Positions 17,055 through 26,165 are shown, numbered from the stretch's first letter. The stretch: DNA of 64,000 bases from Natronococcus sp. A-GB1 (GCF_029688845.1 NZ_JARUKW010000011.1:1-64000), one strand, 5' to 3'. Made by a program: numbers and translations. The notes: a model not told the origin generated them from the sequence alone.

Positions 17055-17366
17055 CACTGACCAACCACCGCGGGCGGGACTGAAAGGGGCTGGCGGTGTC
17101 GGCGAAGCACGACGAAATCCTCGCGAACGAAGTGAGCGAGGGCAAGCGAGACGTAGTCTCGCGGAGTAAGCACCGCAGCGAAGCGAGGAGCGTGGTTCGA
17201 AAGGCGCGTTGCGCCTTTCGTCATACTGCAAGACCTCCGGTCTTGCATAGCTCGCAAACGCGAAGCGTTTGCTCACTCACGAGAGAGCGAAGCTCTCTCG
17301 AACGACAGCGAGGCGCGCGAGCCGAGAGCGCCAGGGGCTTTCGGAGTGTTGCCCCTCGAGTCCCCC
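17055..17366. repeat. Dispersed CCACCGCGGGCGGGACTGAA element, copy 3, with a hairpin array
   Basis: The element starts ACTGACCAACCACCGCGGGC. Between its left and right parts lie, in succession: GCGAGAC-GTA-GTCTCGC; GAAAGGCGC-GTT-GCGCCTTTC; GCAAGACC-TCC-GGTCTTGC; GCAAACGC-GAA-GCGTTTGC; and CGAGAGAGC-GAA-GCTCTCTCG. Each stem is 7-9 bp, perfect, with a 3-nt loop. The right part AGCGCCAGGGGCTTTCGGAG abuts the stop of the gene at 17367. Copy 1 (6625) carries only one such hairpin. Confidence 0.8.
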
Positions 17367-17666
17367 CTACTCCTCTAGCTCACGCAACTCCAATTCCTCG
17401 GCCAGATACGCCTCACCCTTCGCACTGACCTGGTAGTACCCCGCCTCATCAACGCGCTCGAGCAGGTCGTGCGATTCCAGCTCCCGCAGTCGCTGTCGAA
17501 CGGTGGAGTAGCCGATCTCGTGGCCGTGACGATTCAGGTTCCGATACAGTGGTTTTGCGGGCAACTCGAGATCGTGCTCCGCGAGGAACTCGAGGATAAA
17601 CCCGTCGTGAATTCCGAGCTGTCGACGTAGACGTGCTACACAGCTGGCGGTTCTCGGTCCGTGCAC
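17367..17666 (-). CDS. PhiH1-repressor-like winged-helix protein
   Basis: A 99-residue protein. From residue ~20 it shows DGFILEFLAEHDLELPAKPL, YRNLNRHGHEIGYSTVRQRL and ESHDLLERVDEAGYYQVSAKGEAYL. This is the pattern of the haloarchaeal PhiH1 repressor / MarR-like family with a C-terminal wing. The first ~20 residues (MHGPRTASCVARLRRQ) do not fit the family, where one expects a short acidic lead. The N-terminus may therefore be damaged or the true start different. It probably regulates nearby or mobile genes. Confidence 0.7.
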   Translation of the reverse strand: MHGPRTASCVARLRRQLGIHDGFILEFLAEHDLELPAKPLYRNLNRHGHEIGYSTVRQRLRELESHDLLERVDEAGYYQVSAKGEAYLAEELELRELEE

Positions 17667-18086
17667 GGATCATGAACACGCCGGTCGCCGTTTCGGAAGC
17701 ATCGATGGGAGAGTGGATTTCGTGTGCTTTCAATTCGGATATCGGGTGAACAGCGGTCAGCTCGAGGAAAATCGTCGGGACATGTGAGGTCGAGAAAGCA
17801 GACGAAACAGACGAACGCCGGTTTGAAAGAAGACGGATGACTGCATGACAACACTCTGGCCGAGTCGCCAAAGCACACGAAATCCACTCTTCCGCGAGTG
17901 ACAACCGGATCGCCGACCGGGTGTTCCTCGAGGACGCCCCGCGCCCTCGAGACGCCCCGATCGACGAACCTGGCCTCGAGGAACTCCTCGCGAGCCACGC
18001 CGGCGACCGACTCGAGGCGACGTTGTCTCGCCGACGCAGTAGCGCCTCGAGCGCCGAGTCCGTCAGCGGATCGAGGTGCTGGCGTG
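17667..18086. other. Decayed coding region, not identified
   Basis: Minus-strand frames contain plausible protein pieces in two phases (HLDPLTDSALEALLRRRD around 18060, then REEFLEARFVDRGVSRARGV around 17985) that would join if frameshifts were repaired. No intact gene results. The family is unknown. Confidence 0.35.
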
Positions 18087-18536
18087 TCACAATCGACGCC
18101 GACGAACGGCGTGTGCGGTCCGATAGGCGACGGCGTAGCCGACGATCATCAAGGCAACCGCAAGGATGACGTTCCCGACGAGCAACCGCACGAGCACGTC
18201 CGCGCCGGCATCGAGTCCGATATCGACGTTGGAGGAACCTGAAATCGGCCCGAGCAGCTGGATCCCGATGAGCAAGCTCCCGGCGTAGACGCCGCTTTTC
18301 ACCAGCGGGTTCAGGACCGCAACGGCAGCGACGAACGCAACCTTGTTGGCCCAGACGAACCGATGGCTGGCCCACGCGAGCACCGGCAGCCCGGCGCCGA
18401 GGGTCGGCAGCGCCGTGACGAAGATCCCGAGCGCGAAGCTACTCGCGATCCACTGCGGTGGGTGATCCTCGGTGAACGCCACCCGGAACGCGCTCCGGAC
18501 GCGGAGTACCGGGCGCGTGACCCAGCTGGAATTCAT
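18087..18536 (-). CDS. DUF2062-domain membrane protein
   Basis: A 149-residue protein with three to four hydrophobic segments. The DUF2062 pattern is visible: a short amphipathic lead (RVAFTEDHPPQWIASSFALG), TALPTLGAGLPVLAWASHRF, and VAVLNPLVKSGVYAGSLLIG containing the conserved Asn-Pro. The function of the family is unknown; some bacterial members are linked to glycosyltransferases. Its upstream side is an IS200/IS605-like remnant. Confidence 0.8.
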   Translation of the reverse strand: MNSSWVTRPVLRVRSAFRVAFTEDHPPQWIASSFALGIFVTALPTLGAGLPVLAWASHRFVWANKVAFVAAVAVLNPLVKSGVYAGSLLIGIQLLGPISGSSNVDIGLDAGADVLVRLLVGNVILAVALMIVGYAVAYRTAHAVRRRRL

Positions 18537-18587
18537 TACGGTGGTCGTCCGAACGACGCTGAGCTACAAAGCCCTGTGCACCGTTGA

Positions 18588-18941
18588 CATCCTCTCCGCC
18601 CTGAAGGGCGAAGATTCCCACGGCACCGCACCGCTGAGCTGGGATGTTTAAGGTTTGTAGCGGCCCTGATGACGGCTACTGGCTGTGCCAACCAGCCGTT
18701 ACTCCTATCCCGGCATGAGAGTCGGAGGTACTTCTTGCTGCACCCCGAGTCCACAACACAAAGAGGTTCTTTCTGCGTGAAATCGGGGAATCCCGATATT
18801 GTCCGATTAGTGGGGCGGGTAGACCGCCTCGGTCACATGATAATACGCAATCATATGAGTTAACACATTCGTGTAGCACGTCAAACGTGGTTCACGAAGA
18901 TTTTGTCGGATTCATCCCCGCCGTGAACGGCGGGGCTTTCT
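18588..18941. mobile_element. Possible non-autonomous IS200/IS605-type element (~350 bp)
   Basis: The left side has a hairpin CGCCC-TGAA-GGGCG within CATCCTCTCCGCCC (18590-18613). The right side has a perfect 8-bp hairpin CCCCGCCG-TGAA-CGGCGGGG (18916-18935) followed by CTTTCTCC. Both match the style of haloarchaeal IS200/IS605 ends. The ~300 bp between has no transposase or TnpB frame. Either a deletion derivative mobilised in trans or decayed ends are possible; the exact boundaries are not determined. Confidence 0.45.
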
Positions 18942-19043
18942 CCTCGAACTTCCGTAAAGCCGGACGCGACGTGGTGGCTCGAGGAGGAGCCCAGCCCCTC
19001 GCGACCCCCAGCACATCTCGATCGCCGCACCCGAACTCGTCGC

Positions 19044-19364
19044 CTACGAATCGAGCGGGATCGTCCGCTTTCGCGTCGGATCGGTCAGATACGGCTCGAG
19101 GTCGGAGACCTCCTTCAGGACGACCTCGCCGCTCGCGCGGTCGTACGCGAGCACGCCGTGGTCGGCCAGTCGCGGGAGGTGGTTGTGGAGCAGCCGAAGC
19201 TCGGCGCGCTCGCGCTCGAGTTCGTCGGCACGGTTTTGCCGGCGAGCGGCGAGCTGGTCGGCCAGGATGCCCACCGTGGAGCGGCCATCGTTCTCGAGCA
19301 GCTCCGTGAGGATATGCTGGCGGTCCGTGTCAGCCAGGATGGCGAACGCCTCGTGGGTGTCCAT
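19044..19364 (-). CDS. DUF7344 winged-helix regulator
   Basis: A 106-residue protein starting MDTHEAFAILADTDRQHILT. The core ELRLLHNHLPRLADHGVLAY and the following DRASGEVVLKEVSDLEPYL are the DUF7344 hallmark. The MDTHEAF start is preferred over an upstream ATG because it begins the conserved helix. The target is unknown. It is a paralogue of the gene at 15788. Confidence 0.82.
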   Translation of the reverse strand: MDTHEAFAILADTDRQHILTELLENDGRSTVGILADQLAARRQNRADELERERAELRLLHNHLPRLADHGVLAYDRASGEVVLKEVSDLEPYLTDPTRKRTIPLDS

Positions 19365-19783
19365 ACCTGTCCTGGGGACAACGCGGGCAAAAGGTCCGCT
19401 CCAAAACACATGGGACCCGTCAGCGAGACGATTCACCTCGCGATCAGGTTCGCCACCGCAGCGCCGACCGGCTCACCCGATGGGTCGGTCGTGGCGGTCC
19501 GCCTCGGAGGGAGCGGTGTCGGCAAACAGACGCTCGAGAGGGCGGTGGCGCCGGCGAACACACCGTTTCCGGTCGTCTTCAGCGGAACTACCGCTGTCTG
19601 ACCACGAGGAGTCCAGCGGTTCGTGAAACGGACCGATCCGCAGCTTCGTCGGACTCCCGGTCCGGATCGACGAGCCGAACCGTTCTGGAGGTTCGGGTGG
19701 CACCGAACCGGACTCCTCGAGGGACTTCGCGACACCCGTGTGTCGACACCTGCTGCAGCGTGCGGCGGGCGAGTCGTGATGAG
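19365..19783. repeat. Gene-free region with a partial dispersed-repeat copy
   Basis: 19574-19600 (GTCTTCAGCGGAACTACCGC) resembles the CAGCGGAACTACGTG motif at 8745 and 15360; on the minus strand it reads TAVVPLKTT. Nothing else is recognised. Confidence 0.35.
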
Positions 19784-19960
19784 GTGACCGTATCCACCAG
19801 ATCTACACATGTCGCTGCCTGTCATGAGCCACAGTATGACACCCCTTCCGTCCACACCGACGAATCGGCGTTCGACCGCGTCCGAGAGGCGATCCGCAAC
19901 CGCGAGGATCCAACCGAGAACGACGCGCCGACGGGACCCGGCTTCCCCACACCCGGCTGA
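19784..19960 (+). CDS. Small acidic protein, uncertain
   Basis: From a GTG at 19784 the frame encodes 58 residues. The latter part has haloarchaeal composition: HTDESAFDRVREAIRNRED, then PTENDAPTGPGFPTPG and a stop. The overlapping frame starting at the nearby ATG is basic and unlikely. There is no family match; the start is weak, so treat this as a candidate only. Confidence 0.3.
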   Translation: MTVSTRSTHVAACHEPQYDTPSVHTDESAFDRVREAIRNREDPTENDAPTGPGFPTPG

Positions 19961-20113
19961 GCGGGACCCGAATCGAGACCCGACGGCTCGGTTTTACACT
20001 CCCATTTTCCGGACGGATTCCGACTCGAGCGCTCGATACCGACCCCTCGCTCGTTCTCATCGCCTGGAATCATGCCATGCTGTTACAACGGTCCCCGAGA
20101 AACGAACGACGGA

Positions 20114-20266
20114 ATGAACGAGGCGATCCCTGCCCAGTGTCCCGACTGTGGCACGACGGAGCTGAACCTCGCTCGCGTCCCGCCGGCCGACCACGACCGC
20201 GGCCAGGAGTGGGTGGTCCACGCGACGTGCGAGCACTGTGACGAGTACACCCAGTGGTTCGAGTGA
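20114..20266 (+). CDS. Small CPxCG-type zinc-ribbon protein
   Basis: A 50-residue protein with CPDCG near the N-terminus and CEHC near the C-terminus, separated by 'RVPPADHDRGQEWVVHAT'. This is the layout of the widespread haloarchaeal small zinc-finger proteins, some of which affect motility, biofilm or stress responses in Haloferax. The start at 20114 gives the usual length. A decayed relative lies near 10072-10275. Confidence 0.75.
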   Translation: MNEAIPAQCPDCGTTELNLARVPPADHDRGQEWVVHATCEHCDEYTQWFE

Positions 20267-20705
20267 GTCTCGGCCACTTCGACGACGCCGGTCCGATCTC
20301 CGTTCCGCGTTCGACCGTCGACAGCTCGTCGTTCGCCTCGATCGCCGAGCGACGGCTCGAGACGGTTGCCACTCGCCTGTTTTCGATACCGATCCCGAAC
20401 CCCCACGCACGATGACCCTCTCATAACAGGCAACCCAGAAACGACAGCGAAACGGACAGTCGGAGACGGCGATCTATGACACGTGTCCAAACGACCGCTT
20501 CTGCCTGCCGAAGCCAGGTCGCCCGGTCGTACCGTCTCGAGGCGTACACTAAAGCCTACATGTTTCGTCAACGGTTGTGAGAGTCGAGGACGCGGACCGA
20601 GAGACGGCTTCGTCCACGAACTCTCTCGAGCCCGTCACCCGAACTCGTCGACCGCGACCGGCTCGGCGTCGAGTCCTTTATCCGCTCCAGCACCGACGAC
20701 TACCC
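20267..20705. other. Intergenic region, no gene recognised
   Basis: 440 bp with only Arg/Ser-rich shadow frames on either strand. No repeat or clear promoter stands out apart from CACTAAAGCC near 20550. Confidence 0.35.
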
Positions 20706-21182
20706 ATGTCGATCGAAACCGGCGACTCGGTCACCATCGAGTACACGGCCCGGTTCGCCGACGGCCCCGTGTTCGATACGACGGACGAACAGGTCGCCGA
20801 GGAGACGGGACTGGTCGAGCACCTCCCCGACCGCGAGTTCGAGCCGCTGACCTTCGAGGTCGGCGATAGCGAGCTCATCGAGGGGGTCACCGACGCGCTC
20901 GTCGGGATGGACGAGGGCGAGGAAAAGACGGTTACGGTCCCACCGGAGAAGGCCTACGGCGAGCGACGCGACGACCGAGTCATCGAACACAACACCGTCG
21001 AGTTCGACCAGATGCTCGAGTCGGAGGGGCGCTCCCTCGAGATGGGGACCCGGATCGAGACCAAAGACGGCAGCGTCGGCGAGGTCACACACATCGATCC
21101 GGAGATCGTCCGCATCGACTTCAACCACGAACTGGCGGGCGAGACCCTCGAGTTCGATCTCGAGATCCTCGAGATCCACTGA
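20706..21182 (+). CDS. FKBP-type peptidyl-prolyl cis-trans isomerase, SlyD-like
   Basis: A 158-residue protein. The FKBP core is MSIETGDSVTIEYTARFADG, VFDTTDEQ..., FEVGDSELIEGVTDALVGM and TVTVPPEKAYGER. The IF (insert-in-flap) chaperone domain follows (RVIEHNTVEFDQM...), with a C-terminal HIDPEIVRIDFNHELAGETL block typical of SlyD-type archaeal FKBPs. It catalyses prolyl isomerisation and has chaperone activity in the cytoplasm. It is a stand-alone gene. Confidence 0.92.
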   Translation: MSIETGDSVTIEYTARFADGPVFDTTDEQVAEETGLVEHLPDREFEPLTFEVGDSELIEGVTDALVGMDEGEEKTVTVPPEKAYGERRDDRVIEHNTVEFDQMLESEGRSLEMGTRIETKDGSVGEVTHIDPEIVRIDFNHELAGETLEFDLEILEIH

Positions 21183-21277
21183 GCCGCTCGAGGGCACATC
21201 CGGAGCAGAACGGCGAGCGAACCGGAACGGCGAGTCCGGGATCTCGACGAGCCCGACCGAACCGAGAAACGGACGTG

Positions 21278-22426
21278 CTACTCGCTCGAGGACACCGACC
21301 GGGTGAGCCAGCCGACGACCGCTACGACACTCAGCAGCGCCGCGCCGAGCGTTCCGTAGAACAGCCCTGGTCGGCGCTCGGGCATCGATCTGGCCAGAAA
21401 CAGCGCAACGCTGAGGCCGTGGTGGACCGGGTTCAGCGTCTGGCCGTCGACGTCCTCGTACCGGACGTCGATCGGACGCTCGGTGATCTCGAGTTCGGCG
21501 TCCTGGGCGTCCATGATGAGCTCGCTCTCGACGCCCATCCCGGTCGTCTCGATCGAGAGCGTCTCGACGGCGTTCCGGGAGAACGCGCGAAAGCCGCTCT
21601 GGGTGTCCGAGAGCTTCGTCCCGCTCGAGCCGAACGTCAGGTAGTCGAGCACCTGCTGGCCGACGCGTCGGTACCCCGGCGTCTCGTCCTCGTCGGTCTC
21701 GAGGTACCGGCTGCCGATGACCATGTCGGCGTCGGCCGCCTCGACGGGTTCGACGACCGTCGGGATCTCCTCCGGGAGGTGTTGCCCGTCGCCGTCGAGG
21801 ATCACGAGCGAGTCGTAGTCGGTCGTTCGGACGTACTCGAACAGCGTCCGCAACGCCGTCCCCTTCCCCTGGTTGTGCTCGTGCTCGAGCAGCGTCGCGT
21901 CGGTTTCGTTGACGACCTCGACGGTGTCGTCGCTGCTCCCGTCGTCGACGACGACGACCTCGGCGGCGAACTCGGCTGCCTGCTCGACGATAGCCTCGAT
22001 ACTGGCCCCTTCGTTGTACGCCGGAATTCCGATCAGACGGCCGGGGTCGGCCGATGACGGCGTGGTGACGGCTTCGGTGCTGAACGACGACGACGCGATG
22101 CTCCGACGGCGGCTCGCGTCGAGGTCGACCCGGTCGCCGCTTCCCGTGACGACGAGTCCGTCACAGCCGTCGGCCTCGGCGGCCGAAACCAGCTTCGACC
22201 GTCGACTCTCGGCGTCGGCGGGCGGCTCGAGCACGGTGGCCCCCAGCTCCTCGAGTGAGGAAACGGCGTCGCCCTCGAGGCCCGTGTCGAGGACGAAGAC
22301 GGCGGAGTTGCTGGCGCGTGCTCGGGAGACGGTCCGGAGCGAGACCCGACCGTCGTCGGGAATCAGCCCGAGACCGAGCTGTGCTTCTGTAGACGCTATC
22401 GGTGAGTGTTGTTGTGAGGTGATCAT
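21278..22426 (-). CDS. Family 2 glycosyltransferase with C-terminal membrane helix
   Basis: A 382-residue protein. An N-terminal ~125-residue extension (LGLGLIPDDGRVSL...) contains a Rossmann-like half domain. The GT-A catalytic domain starts at GIPAYNEGASIEAIVEQAAE, with VVDDGSSDDTVEVV, the DGDGQHLPEE metal/donor motif and SGFRAFSRNAVETL. The C-terminus has one transmembrane helix (ALLSVVAVVGWL). It resembles dolichyl-phosphate sugar synthases of the Dpm1/AglJ type, which charge the lipid carrier for N-glycosylation. Donor and acceptor cannot be read from sequence. It is monocistronic. Confidence 0.85.
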   Translation of the reverse strand: MITSQQHSPIASTEAQLGLGLIPDDGRVSLRTVSRARASNSAVFVLDTGLEGDAVSSLEELGATVLEPPADAESRRSKLVSAAEADGCDGLVVTGSGDRVDLDASRRRSIASSSFSTEAVTTPSSADPGRLIGIPAYNEGASIEAIVEQAAEFAAEVVVVDDGSSDDTVEVVNETDATLLEHEHNQGKGTALRTLFEYVRTTDYDSLVILDGDGQHLPEEIPTVVEPVEAADADMVIGSRYLETDEDETPGYRRVGQQVLDYLTFGSSGTKLSDTQSGFRAFSRNAVETLSIETTGMGVESELIMDAQDAELEITERPIDVRYEDVDGQTLNPVHHGLSVALFLARSMPERRPGLFYGTLGAALLSVVAVVGWLTRSVSSSE

Positions 22427-23009
22427 TGGGTAAACGGGATGTGCTCTGCGTCGGCTGCCCGGTGTCGGAACGATCGCTTCGAGACAGTCGGCTGGCCGTA
22501 CCGCGGTTTCGTGAGACTTTTGACGGCGGTAAAGCGGCTCCCGACCCCGAGACCCGATCGGAACGCGAGCAGGATGCGTGGGGGTCGGTTCTGTATGCCG
22601 CTGTACACTTTCTCTCGGAACTCATTTTCTGCACGGCCGGTAAATAATTACTGCTTTAATTGACCAGTGCTGCATCATAGCTGTATTTCGACTATAGATA
22701 TGTTGGTACACTTCAGAAATAACTGGATAAGATATATTTCAATATAATTTATCATTTGTGATGCCCGACACTCGAGTGAGTCGTCCCCTCGAGACGGTCG
22801 CCGGTCCCGCTCCTTCCGTCGCAGGGGGCGGGCCCGGACACCACGCTTCCGGAGCGCCGCGTAGACGGGCCGGACGAAAGTCTCGACGGACTCGGCTACG
22901 GATCGGGAGCGGCGACGAAGCTGTGGGGTGGAAGCCGTCCGCGATGTGGACGTCGAATCGCGCTCCTCGAGGCCGGAGCGACTCGAGACCCGCGCGGCCG
23001 TCGTCGGTC
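22427..23009. other. Intergenic region with an AT-rich stretch
   Basis: About 580 bp. 22640-22755 is strikingly AT-rich (AATATAATTTATCATTTGTG and similar) and may hold promoters for a divergent or lost gene. The remainder is GC-rich with no convincing frame. Confidence 0.4.
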
Positions 23010-24074
23010 CTACCTGTCTCGGCGAAAGTCCTGATCGTGGACGCGGTAGCCGTCGAACTCGCCAGATTCGATCTCTCGCGTGATCACGTCGTGGGTCTCG
23101 CGATCGATCTCGACGATGTGACAGAGCGGGTGTCCCGGAAGCGCGACCGGGTTCTCCCTGAAGCCGACGAGCAGTCCCGTGAAGGGCGCGGGAACGGTCC
23201 GCTGCTCGAGTTCGAAGTGGTCGGTGATCGTACAGATCGGGTCCCCCTCATGGACGAGCGGGTACGGCCCCCACTGCATCTCGACGAGTCCGCCCACGTC
23301 GGCGCGCAACCACCGCTTTGCGGTCTCCGAGTCCCCGGTAACGTACCAGCTCGGGTGGGTGGGCTCCCGTTCCGGGAGGAGGTCAAACTCGGAGAGCACG
23401 TTCGCGACGCCCCGAACGGCGCGCTCGATGAGGTGGGGTTGGAACTGCTGGGCGCGGCCCATCTCGACCGTGATCGTCGGGACGCCGTCGTTCGTCGCCG
23501 TCGTCCGGATCGACCCCGTCGCGCCCTCGCCGTACAGCACCACGTTCGCACCGAACGCTTCCGCGAGGCGGTCGACCGTCGGATCCTTCAGATCGGCGCG
23601 GACGTGGTACATCGTCGTCCGGTTTCGCGTGGAGGTGTGGAAGTCGATACCGAGATCGCAGGGTTCGATGAACCGATCGTAGATCTGCGTGGCCATCCGG
23701 CTGGCCGTGTTTCCGTTCGCGAGACCGGGAAACGAGCGGTTGAGGTCGAGATCGTAGATCGGGACGTACCGCGTTTGTGCCTTGTATCCCGGAACGTTCA
23801 CGACGTGTACGCACACGAGCGTCCCGCGGAGCTCGGCCGGGTCGTACTGCGTGGCGACCTTCTGAATCACCTTCACCCCGTTGAGTTCGTCGCCGTGGAC
23901 CGCCGCCGTGAGGAAGAGCCGCGGCCCCTTCTGTTCGCCGTTGATAACCGTGACCGGGACGGCGACCGAATCGCCGAGGTACGTTTCGCCGACCTCGTAT
24001 CGGAAGTGGGCTTTCTCGCCGGGCTCGACACAGCCGTCGCCGTAGTCGAACGGGACACCGTTTGAGTCTGCCAT
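23010..24074 (-). CDS. Succinylglutamate desuccinylase/aspartoacylase-family (AstE/AspA) deacylase
   Basis: A 354-residue protein. The carboxypeptidase-A-like zinc site is AAVHGDELNGVKV (His/Glu) and GIDFHTST (third His), with DLDLNRSFPG supplying the substrate-binding Arg region and TITVEMGRAQQF the catalytic Glu. The C-terminal beta-barrel ends at ~residue 350. The family releases acyl groups from N-acyl amino acids or related amides; the exact substrate is unknown. MADSNGVPFDYGDG at 24074 is the best start. Confidence 0.85.
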   Translation of the reverse strand: MADSNGVPFDYGDGCVEPGEKAHFRYEVGETYLGDSVAVPVTVINGEQKGPRLFLTAAVHGDELNGVKVIQKVATQYDPAELRGTLVCVHVVNVPGYKAQTRYVPIYDLDLNRSFPGLANGNTASRMATQIYDRFIEPCDLGIDFHTSTRNRTTMYHVRADLKDPTVDRLAEAFGANVVLYGEGATGSIRTTATNDGVPTITVEMGRAQQFQPHLIERAVRGVANVLSEFDLLPEREPTHPSWYVTGDSETAKRWLRADVGGLVEMQWGPYPLVHEGDPICTITDHFELEQRTVPAPFTGLLVGFRENPVALPGHPLCHIVEIDRETHDVITREIESGEFDGYRVHDQDFRRDR

Positions 24075-24273
24075 GGGAGAAACTCGATGTCTGACACGAA
24101 AGCCACACCGGTCGGGGAGGGGACGACCGTACACACCTCGAACTCGGCCAACTGCATCTCGCCGGGAACGAACGGGACTCGAAGCGACCGCATCCGGTGC
24201 CGAAAGGGCGGGCATCGACCTCTCACTGTACTGGCTGTGCCCTCAACCGCCCTCGGCTGCTCGTTTCGGTCGG

Positions 24274-24533
24274 ATGACCCTTCGAAGCGAAACGGCCGAC
24301 GCCGACGACGATGTCGCAGAAACGCTCGAGAAAACGCCGCCGTCGTCCGGAGATCCGGTGACGGTCGCGGCCGCGCTGTCGGTCGTGTACTCATGGTCCC
24401 TGTTCTACCTGAAAGAGGACAAGCGGGGGGCCTGTTCGTCGGCCTGTGGGCGCCGACGCTGCTCGGTGCCGCGGCGTACTTCCAGCAGAAGGGGCTGTAC
24501 GCGACACTCGAGGACGGACTCACGTTTACCTAA
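24274..24533 (+). pseudogene. Small membrane protein gene split by a frameshift in a G run
   Basis: The frame from ATG 24274 reads MTLRSETADADDDVAETLEK through SVVYSWSLFYLKEDKRG and then becomes nonsense. The adjacent frame immediately continues GLFVGLWAPTLLGAAAYFQQ, KGLYATLEDGLTFT and a stop at 24533. The switch falls at a six-G run (24425-24430). One extra G would give a continuous 88-residue protein with one or two membrane helices. It is either a genuine mutation or a homopolymer sequencing error. The family is not recognised. Confidence 0.6.
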
Positions 24534-24644
24534 AGCGGCTCCGCGGCATCGATTCCCCCTCTACTACCTTTTTCGAGCGGTGAGCGCCGAGTCGGCAAAA
24601 CGGATAGTACAAGTGTCAGCCACGAACTGGTCGGAGTAGATCCG

Positions 24645-25859
24645 ATGGACGCCTCCGGGATCCGTCCCAAAACGCGGTTCGCCGAGTGCTGGAGCGAGCA
24701 GTACACCCTGCTGTCGATGTGTATTGGGTCCTACTTTGCGGTTCGATTCGCACAGGTTAGCATCAGCCCCGTCGTTCCGCTTCTGCTCGAGTCGTTTACC
24801 GTCTCTCGGGGGACGATCGGCCTCGCGCTGACCGGGATGTGGGTCGGGTACGCCCTCGCACAGCTGCCGAGTGGTGTCCTCGCCGACAGGTTCGGCGAAC
24901 GACGGCTGATCCTCGCTGCGCTGGTGATCACGGTCGGTGCGACGCTCGGGCTGGCGGCTTCGCCGGGCGTTCTCCTCTTCGGCGCGGCGGCGGCTGCGCT
25001 TGGTGTCGGTGCCGGGACGTACTACAACCCGGCGACGGCGCTGTTGACCCGGGAGTTCGACGGGATCGGGGGCGTGATCGGGACGCATCGAATCGGCGGA
25101 CAGCTCGCCGGCGTGATCGCGCCCGTCGTCACCGCAGCCGTCGCCGTCCGGTACGGCTGGCGACCGGCGCTCGGGCTGGGGGCCTCCCTCTCCGTCGTCG
25201 CCGCAGTTTTCCTCTGGAGACGACCCTCGACTGCGCCGAGTCGCCCCGACGCGTCCCTCCGCGAGCTGTTCGCCTCGAAGACGCTCCTCGAGCTACTGGC
25301 GCGGTCGCACGTCCGGAACACGACGGTCATGATGGCACTCGTCGAGTTCGTCGGCCTGGCGGCGATGTCGTTTCTCCCGGTGTTGCTCGTCGAGCACTTC
25401 GAGCTGTCGCTCGGACGCGCGAACCTGCTTTTCGCCGTGTTCTTCGCGGTCTCCGCGATCAGTCAACCGCTCGGCGGACGGCTGTCCGATCGGATCGGCC
25501 GCGACACGACGATCGGGATTCTGATGACGGCTGGTGTGCTCGGCTACGGCGCCCTCGCCACCGGCGGGACACTGGCCGTCGCGGCTCCGGCCGTCGTCCT
25601 CGCTGGAGTGGCGACGAGTGCCACGACGGTGGTCCAGTCCAGGATCCTCGACGAACTGAGCGAGACGAACCGCGGGACCGGGTTCGGACTGTTCCGAACG
25701 ACGTACCTGCTGATCGGTGCGGCGGGGACGACGGTAGTTGGAATCACGGCGGATACGGCCGGATGGGCGGCGGCGGCCGGTCTGCTCGCAGCGCTTCTCG
25801 CCGCGGTCCTCGGTTTCGTCCTCTTCGCTCGATACGTCGGGGCCGCCGCTCATCGGTGA
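24645..25859 (+). CDS. Major facilitator superfamily transporter
   Basis: A 404-residue protein with 12 predicted membrane helices. The MFS motif-A-like loop is GVLADRFGERR between helices 2 and 3, with its second-half counterpart GGRLSDRIGRD. Helix 5 carries GTHRIGGQLAGVIAPV. No substrate-specific motif is apparent; drug, metabolite or anion transport are all possible. It follows the broken small membrane gene and a T-rich CTACCTTTTTC tract. It is distinct from the MFS gene at the right edge of the window. Confidence 0.9.
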   Translation: MDASGIRPKTRFAECWSEQYTLLSMCIGSYFAVRFAQVSISPVVPLLLESFTVSRGTIGLALTGMWVGYALAQLPSGVLADRFGERRLILAALVITVGATLGLAASPGVLLFGAAAAALGVGAGTYYNPATALLTREFDGIGGVIGTHRIGGQLAGVIAPVVTAAVAVRYGWRPALGLGASLSVVAAVFLWRRPSTAPSRPDASLRELFASKTLLELLARSHVRNTTVMMALVEFVGLAAMSFLPVLLVEHFELSLGRANLLFAVFFAVSAISQPLGGRLSDRIGRDTTIGILMTAGVLGYGALATGGTLAVAAPAVVLAGVATSATTVVQSRILDELSETNRGTGFGLFRTTYLLIGAAGTTVVGITADTAGWAAAAGLLAALLAAVLGFVLFARYVGAAAHR

Positions 25860-26165
25860 CTCAGTCTCGTCCGAACCGCGAGGAGTGCTTTCCCACCAAA
25901 GCGGTGTACAGGACGTCGACACGTACTGTCGTTCGCACTGCCAAAAACCTCGTGACGGACCTCGGTGACAGCTCGCTCTCGAGCGTCTCCGGCTGTACGG
26001 TTCGTTCACGAACCCCCGCTCGAGCCCGTCACTGGGGGTCGATCACGCCGTGGGCCTCGAAACGCGCTCGTTTCGAACCGGCGTCGAACCACGGGATTCG
26101 GCGAGAACTGGCCGCTCGAGCACGGGAGACCCTCGACGCCGATCATGCCCCCGACTCGTAGGCGT
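25860..26165. other. Intergenic region, nothing recognised
   Basis: About 300 bp between convergent genes. Only basic shadow frames are present. Confidence 0.35.

Noticed and set aside
17100-17312. Possible CRISPR array
   Set aside because: The short palindromes differ from each other and are not separated by spacers of constant length; no cas genes are present.
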